DNA of 64,000 nt from Ruminococcus flavefaciens (GTDB lineage: Bacteria; Bacillota; Clostridia; Oscillospirales; Ruminococcaceae), in NCBI GenBank assembly GCA_023667045.1, contig JAMPAU010000006.1:32313-96312 (forward strand), read 5' to 3'. The notes beneath the pieces were generated by a model. The model was not told where the DNA came from. It made no database searches and worked only from the letters and a program-made list of their open reading frames with translations. The position numbers and the translations under genes are program-made. Each line of letters starts with the position of its first letter. The first letter of the stretch is position 1. Positions 26,831 to 35,650 of the stretch are shown piece after piece.

Positions 26831-26882
26831 GTTAACCACGGTTAACACAATCGTTGACATTTTACGGCGGTTGTGTTAATAT
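26831..26882 (+). promoter_or_regulatory. pfl promoter with nested inverted repeats
   Basis: TTGACA at 26854-26859 and TAATAT at 26877-26882 (spacer 17) lie within symmetry. GTTAACC-AC-GGTTAAC is at 26831-26846, and TTAACACAA (26842-26850) pairs with TTGTGTTAA (26871-26879) around the -35 box. This looks like a repressor operator. A redox regulator such as Rex is a guess, since Rex sites contain TTGTTAA/TTAACAA-type arms; the fit is only partial. Confidence 0.6.
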
Positions 26883-26919
26883 AAGTTTGGACAAATTTTT
26901 CTTAAAAGGAGTTATATAA

Positions 26920-28977
26920 ATGACTATGGAATTTGCTAAAGAATGGGAAGGCTTTACAGCCGGTAAATGGAGCACTGATATTAATGTCAGCGACTTCATC
27001 AAGAAAAACTACACACCTTACGACGGCGATGAGAGCTTCCTCGCTGGTCCTACAGAGGCTACAACAAAGCTTTGGGAGCAGGTTATGGACCTCACTAAGC
27101 AGGAGCGTGAGGCAGGCGGTGTGCTTGATATGGATACTAAGATTGTTTCCACTATCACTTCACACGACGCTGGCTATCTCAACAAGGACCTCGAAAAAAT
27201 CGTAGGTGTTCAGACAGATAAGCCTTTCAAGCGTTCACTTCAGCCTTTCGGCGGTATCAGAATGGCTGTGAAAGCCTGTGAAGACAACGGCTATACCGTT
27301 GACCCCGAAGTTGTAAAGATTTTCACAGATTACCGTAAAACTCACAATCAGGGCGTTTTTGACGCTTACACTCCCGAAATGCGTATGGCTCGTAAGTCTG
27401 CTATCATCACTGGTCTTCCGGACGCTTACGGCAGAGGTCGTATCATCGGCGACTACAGAAGAGTTGCTCTCTATGGTATCGACAGACTTGTTGAAGACAA
27501 GAAGCATCAGATTGAAACTTCACTCGTTAGAATGACTTCTAAGAATATCCGTCTCCGTGAAGAACTTGCAGAGCAGGTACGTGCTTTAGGCGAACTCAAG
27601 AAACTCGGCGAAATCTACGGCTTTGATATTTCTCAGCCGGCTAAGAATGCACAGGAGGCTGTACAGTGGCTCTACTTCGGCTACCTCGCTGCTGTTAAGG
27701 AGCAGAACGGTGCTGCTATGTCTCTCGGTCGTACTTCTACTTTCCTTGATATTTATATTCAGCGTGACCTCGATAACGGCGTTATCACTGAAGAACAGGC
27801 ACAGGAAATTATCGACCACTTCATTATGAAACTCCGTATTGTTAAGTTCGCAAGAACTCCCGAATACAATTCACTCTTCTCCGGCGACCCCACATGGGTT
27901 ACTGAATCTATCGGCGGTGTTGATGTTGACGGTCACCACCTCGTTACAAAGAACAGCTTCCGTTATCTCCATACTCTTGAAAATATCGGTACTGCTCCAG
28001 AGCCGAATATGACTATTCTCTGGTCTCAGAAACTCCCGAGAAAGTTCAAGGAATACTGTGCTAAGATGTCTATCAAGACTTCTTCAATCCAGTACGAAAA
28101 CGACGACATGATGAGAACTATCCACGGCGACGACTATGCTATCGCTTGCTGTGTATCTTCAATGAGAGTGGGCAAGGAAATGCAGTTCTTCGGAGCAAGA
28201 GCTAACCTCGCTAAGTGTCTCCTTTACGCTATAAACGGCGGTGTTGACGAAAGACTTAAAGTACAGGTTGGTCCTAAGTACAGAGCGGTTGAGGGCGATT
28301 ATCTCGACTATGATGATGTTTGGGATAAGTACAAGAACATGATGGAATGGCTCGCAGGTCTTTACGTTAATACTCTTAACGTTATCCACTATATGCACGA
28401 CAAGTACAGCTATGAGAGAATCCAGATGGCTCTCCACGACAGAGATGTAAAGCGTTATTTCGCTACTGGTATTGCCGGACTTTCTGTTGTTGCCGACTCA
28501 CTTTCAGCTATCAAGTATGCTAAGGTTAAGTGCATTCGTGACGAAGACGGCGTTGTTACTGATTACGAAGTTGAGGGAGATTTCCCGAAATACGGCAACA
28601 ACGACGACAGAGTTGACGATATCGCTGTTATGGTTGTTCGTACATTCATGGATATGATTAGAAAGCACCATACATACCGTGACGGCGTGCCTACAATGTC
28701 TATCCTTACTATTACATCTAACGTTGTTTACGGTAAGAAGACAGGTAACACTCCCGACGGTCGTAAGGCTGGTATCCCGCTTGCTCCTGGTGCAAACCCG
28801 ATGCACGGCAGAGATACTCACGGTGCAGCAGCTTCACTTTCTTCTGTTGCTAAACTTCCTTTCAAGCACGCTCAGGACGGTATCTCTAATACATTCTCTA
28901 TTATCCCTGGCGCTCTCGGCAAGGATATGGAAGTTTTCGCCGGAGACCTCGACCTCGACGCTATCAAGGGTGAATAA
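26920..28977 (+). CDS. pflB: Pyruvate formate-lyase core lacking the glycyl-radical domain
   Basis: A 685-residue protein matching pyruvate formate-lyase from the N-terminus to the [16 protein letters not shown] segment. The enzyme cleaves pyruvate with CoA to acetyl-CoA and formate. The catalytic cysteine pair is Cys410-Cys411 in [12 protein letters not shown]. The reading frame stops just before the place where one-piece enzymes continue into the C-terminal loop with the radical glycine, about 75 residues short. That missing piece is encoded as its own gene at 29261. Codon use is strongly biased toward a highly expressed style. The activating enzyme gene is not in the window. Confidence 0.9.
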   Translation: MTMEFAKEWEGFTAGKWSTDINVSDFIKKNYTPYDGDESFLAGPTEATTKLWEQVMDLTKQEREAGGVLDMDTKIVSTITSHDAGYLNKDLEKIVGVQTDKPFKRSLQPFGGIRMAVKACEDNGYTVDPEVVKIFTDYRKTHNQGVFDAYTPEMRMARKSAIITGLPDAYGRGRIIGDYRRVALYGIDRLVEDKKHQIETSLVRMTSKNIRLREELAEQVRALGELKKLGEIYGFDISQPAKNAQEAVQWLYFGYLAAVKEQNGAAMSLGRTSTFLDIYIQRDLDNGVITEEQAQEIIDHFIMKLRIVKFARTPEYNSLFSGDPTWVTESIGGVDVDGHHLVTKNSFRYLHTLENIGTAPEPNMTILWSQKLPRKFKEYCAKMSIKTSSIQYENDDMMRTIHGDDYAIACCVSSMRVGKEMQFFGARANLAKCLLYAINGGVDERLKVQVGPKYRAVEGDYLDYDDVWDKYKNMMEWLAGLYVNTLNVIHYMHDKYSYERIQMALHDRDVKRYFATGIAGLSVVADSLSAIKYAKVKCIRDEDGVVTDYEVEGDFPKYGNNDDRVDDIAVMVVRTFMDMIRKHHTYRDGVPTMSILTITSNVVYGKKTGNTPDGRKAGIPLAPGANPMHGRDTHGAAASLSSVAKLPFKHAQDGISNTFSIIPGALGKDMEVFAGDLDLDAIKGE

Positions 28978-28979
28978 TT

Positions 28980-29192
28980 GTGATTACTCCAGATATGCTT
29001 GGTCAGACCGATAACCCCCAAGAACTCGCCGACCTTATCGACAAGCTCATGGCAGAGGGCAGTGGTCATGTTAATATCTCGTCTAATGAAAGCGACGGAG
29101 GTCTTAAAGTCGATACTGTAAACAGCACCGACTGTGGCACTAAAGGTGCTTGTATGCAACCCACCGAGCTTGACCCCGATGACGAAGATTAA
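28980..29192 (+). CDS. Small acidic protein between the pfl parts
   Basis: A 70-residue open frame from GTG 28980, two bases after the pfl stop; ATG 28995 is an alternative start. Residues 15-35 ([20 protein letters not shown]) resemble the linker that precedes the glycyl-radical loop in normal enzymes and in the next gene ([20 protein letters not shown]), but no RVSGYA motif follows. The rest is acidic, with two cysteines in [11 protein letters not shown]. It could be a decayed or repurposed copy of the radical domain's N-terminal arm, or a small partner protein. Unknown function; the coding status is supported by position and codon style. Confidence 0.6.
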   Translation: MITPDMLGQTDNPQELADLIDKLMAEGSGHVNISSNESDGGLKVDTVNSTDCGTKGACMQPTELDPDDED

Positions 29193-29203
29193 TTGCTATT
29201 GAC

Positions 29204-29227
29204 GGGAAGCAGTCACCACTGTTTCCC
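29204..29227 (+). other. Intercistronic hairpin upstream of the glycyl-radical gene
   Basis: GGGAAGCAGT (29204-29213) pairs with ACTGTTTCCC (29218-29227) over a CACC loop, with one G-T pair. It is not followed by a proper T run, so it may stabilise or process the mRNA rather than end it. Confidence 0.55.
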
Positions 29228-29260
29228 CTCTATATAAATCTTTTAAGGAGGACTATTAAA

Positions 29261-29503
29261 ATGGAAAACAATGCAACACAGGTTAACAACCTTATCGAAC
29301 TCCTCGACGGTTACGTTGAAAAAGGCGGTCACCACCTCAATGTAAACGTATTTACAAGAGAAACACTTCTTGACGCTCAGGCACACCCCGAAAAGTACCC
29401 TCAGCTTACTGTAAGAGTTTCCGGTTATGCCGTAAACTTCGTTAAGCTTACTAAGGAACAGCAGGACGATGTTATTTCAAGAACATTCCACGCTTCTCTT
29501 TAA
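29261..29503 (+). CDS. grcA: Autonomous glycyl-radical domain of pyruvate formate-lyase (GrcA/YfiD-like)
   Basis: An 80-residue protein consisting only of the PFL C-terminal loop. RVSGYAVNF gives the radical glycine at Gly55, preceded by [19 protein letters not shown] and ending ISRTFHASL as in full-length enzymes. In E. coli the related 127-residue YfiD replaces a damaged radical domain; here the core enzyme has no such domain, so this polypeptide would be essential for activity. Strong ribosome site TTAAGGAGG. It follows the pfl core by 283 bases in the same transcript, and a terminator comes directly after. Confidence 0.9.
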   Translation: MENNATQVNNLIELLDGYVEKGGHHLNVNVFTRETLLDAQAHPEKYPQLTVRVSGYAVNFVKLTKEQQDDVISRTFHASL

Positions 29504-29510
29504 TTAAATC

Positions 29511-29541
29511 AAAAGTCCGGAGTAACCTCCGGACTTTTTTT
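29511..29541. terminator. Terminator after the glycyl-radical gene
   Basis: GTCCGGAG (29515-29522) pairs with CTCCGGAC (29527-29534) around a TAAC loop, flanked by A and T runs. It can serve both the pfl unit and the converging ddh gene. Confidence 0.9.
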
Positions 29542-29542
29542 A

Positions 29543-30523
29543 TTACAGCATTTTTGCCCTTAATTCTTCGGGACTAAGTTTTGAAAGATAAGCCGGTGCA
29601 ATGTCAAAAGCTGTTTTACAGCCTGTCGCACCCTCTGCTCTGAGACGGCTCAAAGCCCTTGCATAGCAAATCAGCACACTTGCGGTAAACTCCGGATTTG
29701 ATTCAAGTTTAAGTGAATACTCAATCATCTGGTGGGTGTTTTCGCCGGTAATACCGCTCCTCATTACAAAACCGCCGTGTGGCATCTTATTGTGGACGGC
29801 ATTAAACTCATCTTCGGAAATAAAATTAACGGTTGTGTCGTATTCGTCAAAATAGTTTTTCATGCCCTTGATTTCGGCTTCAATCTTAGCGAGGTCTGCA
29901 CCGTCTTCTGCCACAACCCAGCACTCACGGGTGTGTTTCTGACGTGTGGTCAGTTCTGGCATACTTCCGGAGCGGACAGCCTCCATAGCCTCATCAACAG
30001 GCACGGTATACTGAATGCCCTTTTTTACGCCCTCAACACGTCTGATAGCGTCGGAATGTCCTTGACTTACGCCCTTTCCCCAGAAAGTATATGTCTTGCC
30101 GTCCGGAAGAATCGACTCAGCATAGAGCCTGTTGAGAGAGAAAAGACCGGGGTCCCAGCCGAGAGAGATGAGAGCGAGATGTCCGTTTTCCTTAGCGGAC
30201 TTATCGACGTTTGCGAAATGTTCGGGGATTCTTGCATGGGTGTCAAAGCTGTCGATAACATTGAAAAGTTTAGCGAGTGCGGGGGTCTGTTCCGGCAAAT
30301 CGGTAGCACTTCCTCCGCAGATAATCATAACGTCAACGTCATTCTGATATTTTTCAGCGTCGTTCAGACTGTAGACAGCACAGCCGGAAAGAGTTTTTAC
30401 TGTGGCAGGGTCACGGCGTGTGAAAACCCCTACAAGTTCCATATCGTCATTCTGCTTTACAGCCAGCTCAACGCCTCTGCCGAGATTGCCGTAACCAGCT
30501 ATGCCTATTCTTATTTTGTTCAT
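29543..30523 (-). CDS. ddh: meso-Diaminopimelate D-dehydrogenase
   Basis: A 326-residue NADPH-dependent dehydrogenase that makes meso-DAP from tetrahydrodipicolinate in one step. The Rossmann motif is GIAGYGNLGRGVE (7-19). Family stretches CGGSATDLPEQ, DSFDTHARIPEHF and LISLGWDPGLFSLNR are present, and the length equals known Ddh enzymes. The start follows AGGAGG. A promoter and its own position away from dapF-dapL show separate control. The same genome therefore holds two routes to meso-DAP, and Ddh bypasses the need for DapF. Confidence 0.92.
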   Translation of the reverse strand: MNKIRIGIAGYGNLGRGVELAVKQNDDMELVGVFTRRDPATVKTLSGCAVYSLNDAEKYQNDVDVMIICGGSATDLPEQTPALAKLFNVIDSFDTHARIPEHFANVDKSAKENGHLALISLGWDPGLFSLNRLYAESILPDGKTYTFWGKGVSQGHSDAIRRVEGVKKGIQYTVPVDEAMEAVRSGSMPELTTRQKHTRECWVVAEDGADLAKIEAEIKGMKNYFDEYDTTVNFISEDEFNAVHNKMPHGGFVMRSGITGENTHQMIEYSLKLESNPEFTASVLICYARALSRLRAEGATGCKTAFDIAPAYLSKLSPEELRAKML

Positions 30524-30555
30524 TTTTTTACCTCCTGTAAAAATTTTACAATGAT

Positions 30556-30584
30556 ATTATACCATAAAAATCCCTTATTGTAAA
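30556..30584 (-). promoter_or_regulatory. Promoter of ddh
   Basis: Minus strand TTTACA (30584-30579) and TATAAT (30561-30556), spacer 17. Confidence 0.7.
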
Positions 30585-30588
30585 GAAA

Positions 30589-30612
30589 AAGCGGACAAAT
30601 TAATGTCCGCTT
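30589..30612 (-). terminator. Terminator after the hydrogenase-like gene
   Basis: AAGCGGACA (30589-30597) pairs with TGTCCGCTT (30604-30612); read on the minus strand it is followed by TTTTC. It is immediately upstream of the ddh -35 box. Confidence 0.75.
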
Positions 30613-30617
30613 AATTT

Positions 30618-32300
30618 TTATTTTCTTTCGGTTTTGTGGAGAGTGATATTTATTTGGTCGATAAGTTTAGTGATTTCGGCGATTGAGTTGTTTATTATAT
30701 TAGTGCTTGCGTTGGTAACATTTACGTTATCGTCAAGCATACTGAAAGCCTTAATGGTGGTCTGAAGTATAGTAACCATTTGCTGAACACTGTTAGCGTC
30801 CATGCTCTCGTTAGCGTTGCAGAACATTACTATATTATTGAGGAGACTATTAACCTGTCCGGCTCTCTGACTTGTCTTTGAAGTAGATTCGCCGATAGCG
30901 TTCATACTTTCGATAATCTGCTTAATGTCACGTTTCAGTCTGTCGGAGAGAGCGAGACATTCGTTGGTAATTTCGGCGAGCCTTTCGTGCTGTTCAGCGA
31001 GTTCACTGTGACGTGCGAGAAGTACAGACTTAGCGTGTACTATGCAGTTTTCGGGAGTATTCAGACCACGGCATATAGCTATAGCCATTTCACGACATGA
31101 ACGGTAACCACAGGCGTGGCAGTTGTAATTACGGTCTGCCTCAGTGTGCTTGCCCATCATTTCGTATACTGCGTCAAGCTGTTTTCCGGTAGGAATAGGC
31201 GAGGGGTTCATAGGGGTGTAGTTTCTCATGAAGTCGGCAATATCGAGCATTTCATCAAAACGCTTAAAGAGCTTATCCTCACCGAAACGGAAAGGACCTG
31301 TTGTTTTACGTCTTTTCTTGGCTTCCTTTTCTACTTCACGCATGGTAGCCATAACGTCAAAAACCGTCTGAGATGTACCCGATGCAGGACCGACATTACA
31401 GCCGAACTCACATGAAAGAACGTCGAAAACTTCTGGGTGTTTATATTCGGGCATATTTGCGTACATATCAAGCTCCGGATATACTTTGTGAACGCCCTCA
31501 GAGGTAGTTATATTTATATCGGGATTGTGTAGCCAAAGGTTATCACGCAGTCCGCCTGGACGTGGATAGACTGCACCCACCTGTCCCTGCTGGTCGTCGA
31601 AAGGATATTCAAAGTCATTGGCAGAATTTGATGCAATTTTTATATCGTTTCTTTCAAAGTATTCGTTGAGTTTATTAAAGGTTATATTGTAGTCAACAAG
31701 ACCTGTTTCGTTAAATTCGGTTTTTTTAGCGATACATGGCGAAAGAACAGCTATGGGATAATTCTGTCTCATGTATTTTTTTATGTAAGTCGCACCGCAG
31801 GAAATAGGACTGTGAATGGGCGAGAGATTACGGAGAAGACGTGGCTGATATATTTCTATGTATTTTACTATGGCGGCACACGGCTGAGTAATTATATTGC
31901 CGACCTTTCCGGCTTCTATAGCACGCAGATGAGCCCATGTGCATATATCAGCACCAAGTGAAACGTCATATATTATACAGCCTTTTTTTCTGAACCAGTC
32001 AAGAATACCTTTCCACTGAGTAGGAAATACTGTTTTTATGGCAGGAGCGACAAGGATAATCATTTTTTCTTTGGAGAGCCTTGAAATGCAAGCCTCTGTA
32101 TCGTCGAGATAATCTCTTGCACCGTGATTGCAGGTTCTTACGCACTCACCGCAGGTTATGCACCTGTCGGGGTTAACGGTAGTCACAAAGCGACCGTCGT
32201 CGAGTATTTTGGTTATATTAGCTTCTGGAGCGGGACAGTTTCTTACACAGGCGTTACAGCCCACGCATTTTTCGGGTTTTACAATAATTATTTCGTTCAT
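30618..32300 (-). CDS. [FeFe]-hydrogenase-like sensor with N-terminal ferredoxin domains
   Basis: A 560-residue protein. Two [4Fe-4S] ferredoxin motifs lie at about 12-22 (CVGCNACVRNC) and 47-57. The hydrogenase large-subunit region follows, with H-cluster loops IHSPISCGATYIKK, VLSPCIAKKTEF and LSCEFGCNVGPASG. At about 400-430 comes another Fe-S domain (CHACGYRSCREMA), and the last 110 residues form a long coiled coil like a chemoreceptor signalling helix. In catalytic enzymes the first loop reads TSCCP; here Ser stands where the proton-relay Cys would be. Such architecture fits the sensory (HydS-like, group C) class rather than bulk H2 metabolism. Confidence 0.75.
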   Translation of the reverse strand: MNEIIIVKPEKCVGCNACVRNCPAPEANITKILDDGRFVTTVNPDRCITCGECVRTCNHGARDYLDDTEACISRLSKEKMIILVAPAIKTVFPTQWKGILDWFRKKGCIIYDVSLGADICTWAHLRAIEAGKVGNIITQPCAAIVKYIEIYQPRLLRNLSPIHSPISCGATYIKKYMRQNYPIAVLSPCIAKKTEFNETGLVDYNITFNKLNEYFERNDIKIASNSANDFEYPFDDQQGQVGAVYPRPGGLRDNLWLHNPDINITTSEGVHKVYPELDMYANMPEYKHPEVFDVLSCEFGCNVGPASGTSQTVFDVMATMREVEKEAKKRRKTTGPFRFGEDKLFKRFDEMLDIADFMRNYTPMNPSPIPTGKQLDAVYEMMGKHTEADRNYNCHACGYRSCREMAIAICRGLNTPENCIVHAKSVLLARHSELAEQHERLAEITNECLALSDRLKRDIKQIIESMNAIGESTSKTSQRAGQVNSLLNNIVMFCNANESMDANSVQQMVTILQTTIKAFSMLDDNVNVTNASTNIINNSIAEITKLIDQINITLHKTERK

Positions 32301-32322
32301 TTGTATATAAACTCCTTTTTAA

Positions 32323-33585
32323 TCATTCATCGAGAGCGTTAGCCTGAGCCATAAGAGAGGCGAGGTCAATACTGCCGGAATCTGCCTTTTTAGGTGGAGT
32401 TTCTTCAAGAGCCTCTGCCTGTTTTGCGAGTTCAGCAAGGTTCATGCTACCGGATTCTGCTTTTTTAGGTGTGGAATCAATAGCACTGGCTTGTGCCATT
32501 ATTTCGTCAAGATTCGGTTTTTTTCTGCCCATAAATTCTTCCGTCTGCCTGTTGAGAGCGTCGAGATTAACACCGCCCCTGCTTGCCGGAGTACTGCGGA
32601 CAAGTCCCGACAAATCAAAATCGTCGTCGTCATCATCGCCGAGAATATCGACCTCTTCGAGTTCATCAAAATCTGGTACATCGTCGTAATTTTCATACTC
32701 ATAGTTGCTGAAATTATTTTCGGATTCTGGAGTACTGCTGTAAGAGTAGTCAGTTTTTTCATGTACGGGTTTTTCGGGGAGTTCCGGCTGAACGCTTTCT
32801 ATATTGCGGAAAACAGGAATACCATTTCTGATTATTGTGTTGTGAGTTTCGGCGAGCATACTTTCCGACCTGTCAAGGATATTTCCGCCGTAATTTTTAA
32901 GTTCTTCAAAAGCCTCTCTGAAAAGCGAGATTTTTTCTTTCAGTTCGTTTACGTCTTCCAGTAAAACGGCTTTTATGTTGTTATCCACCGCTTCAATCTG
33001 CTGACTGTCTACTTCTGCTGTCATTTCGGCGGCATATACTTCTGCCTCATAGACAATATCAGAGGCTTTATTGTTTGCCTCTGCCACGATATTTTCAGCG
33101 AGTTTTTTAGAGTTTGTGTCAAGTTCTTCAGCTTTTTTCTTAGCTTTTTCTATTATTTCCTCAGCCGACTTTTTAGCTGCGGCAAAAACAGACCCGAATA
33201 CAGCGGAGTCATCTTTTTCGGACATAGCCGAGAGTTTAATATCAGCGTCTGCGAGATTCTGTTCAAGTTCAGCCACCGAGTATTTTAGGTTGTTGATTTC
33301 GTTTTCTCTTTCTTGATTTTCTGCTGTCAGAGCTTCAACTTTGTCGGAAAGAGATTTATTTTTTGCCAAAGATTCAGCGAGTTTGTCACGTTCTTCAGCG
33401 AGAGTTTCGCTGTATACTTTTTCCTGTTCAGAGCCGTTTCTGTATTTTTCAAGGGCAGACTTTGCCGTTGTCAGTTCGCTTTCAAGCACGGCTATTCGGG
33501 AATACAGCGATTCAATGCGTTTATCAACATCATTCTTGTCATATCCGCCGAAAGTTACCGTTTTTAAAAATCTGGTTTCATTCAT
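32323..33585 (-). CDS. DivIVA-like coiled-coil protein
   Basis: A 420-residue acidic protein. The N-terminus (TVTFGGYDKNDVDKRIESLY) matches the start of DivIVA/GpsB-type domains, followed by coiled coil over about 25-250. The rest is disordered and ends with three imperfect copies of a motif (L..Q A..LD..P.KKA.SGS..L) between about 355 and 420. DivIVA-like proteins mark poles or septa. It lies 22 bases upstream of the hydrogenase-like gene, so both are probably co-expressed. Start after CAGGAGGGG. A membrane or signal segment is absent. Confidence 0.65.
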   Translation of the reverse strand: MNETRFLKTVTFGGYDKNDVDKRIESLYSRIAVLESELTTAKSALEKYRNGSEQEKVYSETLAEERDKLAESLAKNKSLSDKVEALTAENQERENEINNLKYSVAELEQNLADADIKLSAMSEKDDSAVFGSVFAAAKKSAEEIIEKAKKKAEELDTNSKKLAENIVAEANNKASDIVYEAEVYAAEMTAEVDSQQIEAVDNNIKAVLLEDVNELKEKISLFREAFEELKNYGGNILDRSESMLAETHNTIIRNGIPVFRNIESVQPELPEKPVHEKTDYSYSSTPESENNFSNYEYENYDDVPDFDELEEVDILGDDDDDDFDLSGLVRSTPASRGGVNLDALNRQTEEFMGRKKPNLDEIMAQASAIDSTPKKAESGSMNLAELAKQAEALEETPPKKADSGSIDLASLMAQANALDE

Positions 33586-33773
33586 TGAAAAAACCCCTCC
33601 TGTGTTCTTTTCATAAAGGAAAAGAATTTCAAACGGGTGTAAAAAATTAATAACCCGTATATATATTAAATATATTTTACACTATTTTTTACAGAATGTC
33701 AACAGATATTTTCAAATCAGAGCTTATTTTATAATAAGTGTACAAAAAGACAGGAGGATATTCTACAATACGG

Positions 33774-34238
33774 TCATATTATATCATAAAAATCAAAGTC
33801 ATAGGGGTCTGTATAGTAATGTGAACAAATTATTTCAAAGTCCCACGAATCAAAAGATATACTGCCGTCGAGTAGTTTTCTGTCGTCAATAATATGTATA
33901 TCTTCGGGAGCGTACTGTTTAAGTATTTCCTCGTCACATGAACATCTCCGGCTGAAATCATCAGTAAATATGCCGTTTTCTTCGAGAAGTCTGTGTACAT
34001 TGTCGGGGCAGTTTTTCATAAGGAGAGCCACCGGAAAATACCTTGAAAGAAGACCGAAATATTCCGTAAGTACCTCGCCGTCCGTCCAGCCTATATAGTA
34101 CCAGTAGCGGTGACTGTCATGGTCAGCCATGCACCATATATCTGGCAGACTTTCAAGTTTACGCTGTATATCTTTAAAGTGGTAGTTTTCAGCATTGAGA
34201 ATGCCATTTCTGAAAGTCTCTGTCACATCTTTAATCAT
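33774..34238 (-). CDS. Hypothetical protein with conserved-looking Trp/Asp residues
   Basis: A 154-residue acidic soluble protein that I do not recognise. It contains IWCMADHDSHRYWYYIGWTDGE as its most distinctive stretch, and a Cys pair in RRCSCDEE. The start overlaps the stop of the upstream gene by eight bases with GGAG at a suitable distance, so it is the second gene of a two-gene unit. Small paired unknown genes of this type are common in Ruminococcus and may be immunity- or toxin-related, but nothing in the sequence shows it. Confidence 0.55.
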   Translation of the reverse strand: MIKDVTETFRNGILNAENYHFKDIQRKLESLPDIWCMADHDSHRYWYYIGWTDGEVLTEYFGLLSRYFPVALLMKNCPDNVHRLLEENGIFTDDFSRRCSCDEEILKQYAPEDIHIIDDRKLLDGSISFDSWDFEIICSHYYTDPYDFDFYDII

Positions 34239-34779
34239 AGTTTTTAATCATCTCCTTTACTTCGGGGTTATCGTACAGACCCAAATCAAAAAGCCTGTTT
34301 ATCTGACTGTTGGTTATTTTGCCGTTCATGGAGTAAACATACTGTCCGTGTTCACGTTCAGTGCCGTCCCACGAGTCGATAATCTTTAACCAGCCGGCTT
34401 TGCCTAAAGTACGCTCCGGCAGAGTAGCATTAGGGAAAAACTTTTCAGCTATCATCTTTGCACACTTTGAATGACCTGTATAGTCGCAAGAATATGTATC
34501 GCCTTCGGGTGAAATCCAGCCCAGTTTAAAATTATCGTGATTCTTAAAAAACATTTTTTCCAGTGCAAGCGGACGGTCTTTGTCTGTTTCGATAATTTCA
34601 GAGAAGTTATAGTCATCTGGATTAAAGCAGAAAAAACCGCCTTTATCGTCGGCGACTATGGGTAGCTTGTCTTCAGTTACTATATTTTCAAGAAAAGTCC
34701 CCAAAAGCTGTTGCATACTGTCAAAATACTGATAATAGTAGTAGCCTGTTTTAGATTTGTATACTGCAAATTTTTTCAT
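34231..34779 (-). CDS. Hypothetical protein, first gene of a two-gene unit
   Basis: A 182-residue soluble protein without recognisable domain. Noticeable segments are KTGYYYYQYFDSM, LGWISPEGDTYSCDYTGHS and KAGWLKIIDSWDG. I choose ATG 34779, with ACGGAG about ten bases upstream, over an in-frame ATG at 34803 that has no ribosome site. Its last codons overlap the start of the next gene. Divergent from the AraC-type regulator, with 139 bases between. Confidence 0.55.
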   Translation of the reverse strand: MKKFAVYKSKTGYYYYQYFDSMQQLLGTFLENIVTEDKLPIVADDKGGFFCFNPDDYNFSEIIETDKDRPLALEKMFFKNHDNFKLGWISPEGDTYSCDYTGHSKCAKMIAEKFFPNATLPERTLGKAGWLKIIDSWDGTEREHGQYVYSMNGKITNSQINRLFDLGLYDNPEVKEMIKNYD

Positions 34780-34863
34780 AGAAAAACATCTCCGTTCAAT
34801 CATATTATACAGAATTATATCACATTATGTACAGATTTTCAAGTATAAATGCTGTACGAATTG

Positions 34864-34892
34864 TTGCATAAATGTAAATTATATGTTATAAT
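34864..34892 (+). promoter_or_regulatory. Promoter of the AraC-type regulator
   Basis: TTGCAT at 34864-34869 and TATAAT at 34887-34892, spacer 17, 26 bases before the start codon. Confidence 0.7.
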
Positions 34893-34918
34893 TATGCAGA
34901 GCCGGAGGTGATTTTTTT

Positions 34919-35650
34919 ATGAATGAAAATACAGAAAAAATTGTAGCAGAAAGTCTTTTTATACCACGTGAAGAAAATTTCAGACACGCATCTTTTGACA
35001 GGGAGATAGCATTCTATGAGAGCATATGCTCCGGAAATATGGAGCTTGTGCGTGTATTCATGAAACCCCTCTGCTGTGAGGGTTGCGGAGTACTCAGTGA
35101 AGACCCACTGCGTAATTTAAAATACCACATGGTAGTGCTTTCTGCGATGATAGCAAGATATTGTATCAGAGGCGGAATGTCTCCGGAAGAATCATACGGC
35201 ATGAGTGACTTTTACATAATGAAAACCGACAAATGCACCACAGAATCAGAAGTGCGGGCAGTCCATGCCGAGATGATAGAGGGATATACTAATAAAATGC
35301 GTCGCATAAAGCTTAACGGAGTTTTTTCAAAGCAGATAGTGCGTGCTGTTGACTATATAATATGCCATATACACAGCCGTATACTGCTGAATGACGTTGC
35401 GGAACATCTTAAAATAAGTCCGGCGTATCTGTCAAGGCTTTTCAGACAGGAGACAGGCGAGACTTTCAGCGAGTATGTCAACAGAATGAAAATAGAAGAA
35501 GCCTCGTCTCTGCTTTTGTATACCGAATGCACAGACATTGAAATAAGTAATATGCTCAGCTACAGCTCACAGAGTTATTTTATAAAGGTTTTCCGGAAGT
35601 ATACTGGTTTAACGCCGAAACATTACAAAAGGCAGTACAGAATATTTTGA
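34919..35650 (+). CDS. AraC-family transcriptional regulator
   Basis: A 243-residue regulator. The C-terminal 100 residues hold two helix-turn-helix motifs: LNDVAEHLKISPAYLSRLF (about 159-177) and the second ending in SYSSQSYFIKVFRKYTGLTP, the classic AraC signature. The N-terminal 140 residues are helical with several cysteines (CCEGCG) and are not a typical cupin, so the signal it senses is unclear. It is followed by the cellulase gene 115 bases away in the same direction, and a pair of direct repeats in that gap is a likely binding site. Start after GCCGGAGGTG. Confidence 0.85.
   Translation: MNENTEKIVAESLFIPREENFRHASFDREIAFYESICSGNMELVRVFMKPLCCEGCGVLSEDPLRNLKYHMVVLSAMIARYCIRGGMSPEESYGMSDFYIMKTDKCTTESEVRAVHAEMIEGYTNKMRRIKLNGVFSKQIVRAVDYIICHIHSRILLNDVAEHLKISPAYLSRLFRQETGETFSEYVNRMKIEEASSLLLYTECTDIEISNMLSYSSQSYFIKVFRKYTGLTPKHYKRQYRIF

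Noticed and set aside
28980-29192. Readthrough of pfl into the small gene as a single longer enzyme
   Set aside because: The small frame lacks the radical glycine, and the complete radical domain is present in a later gene with its own strong ribosome site.
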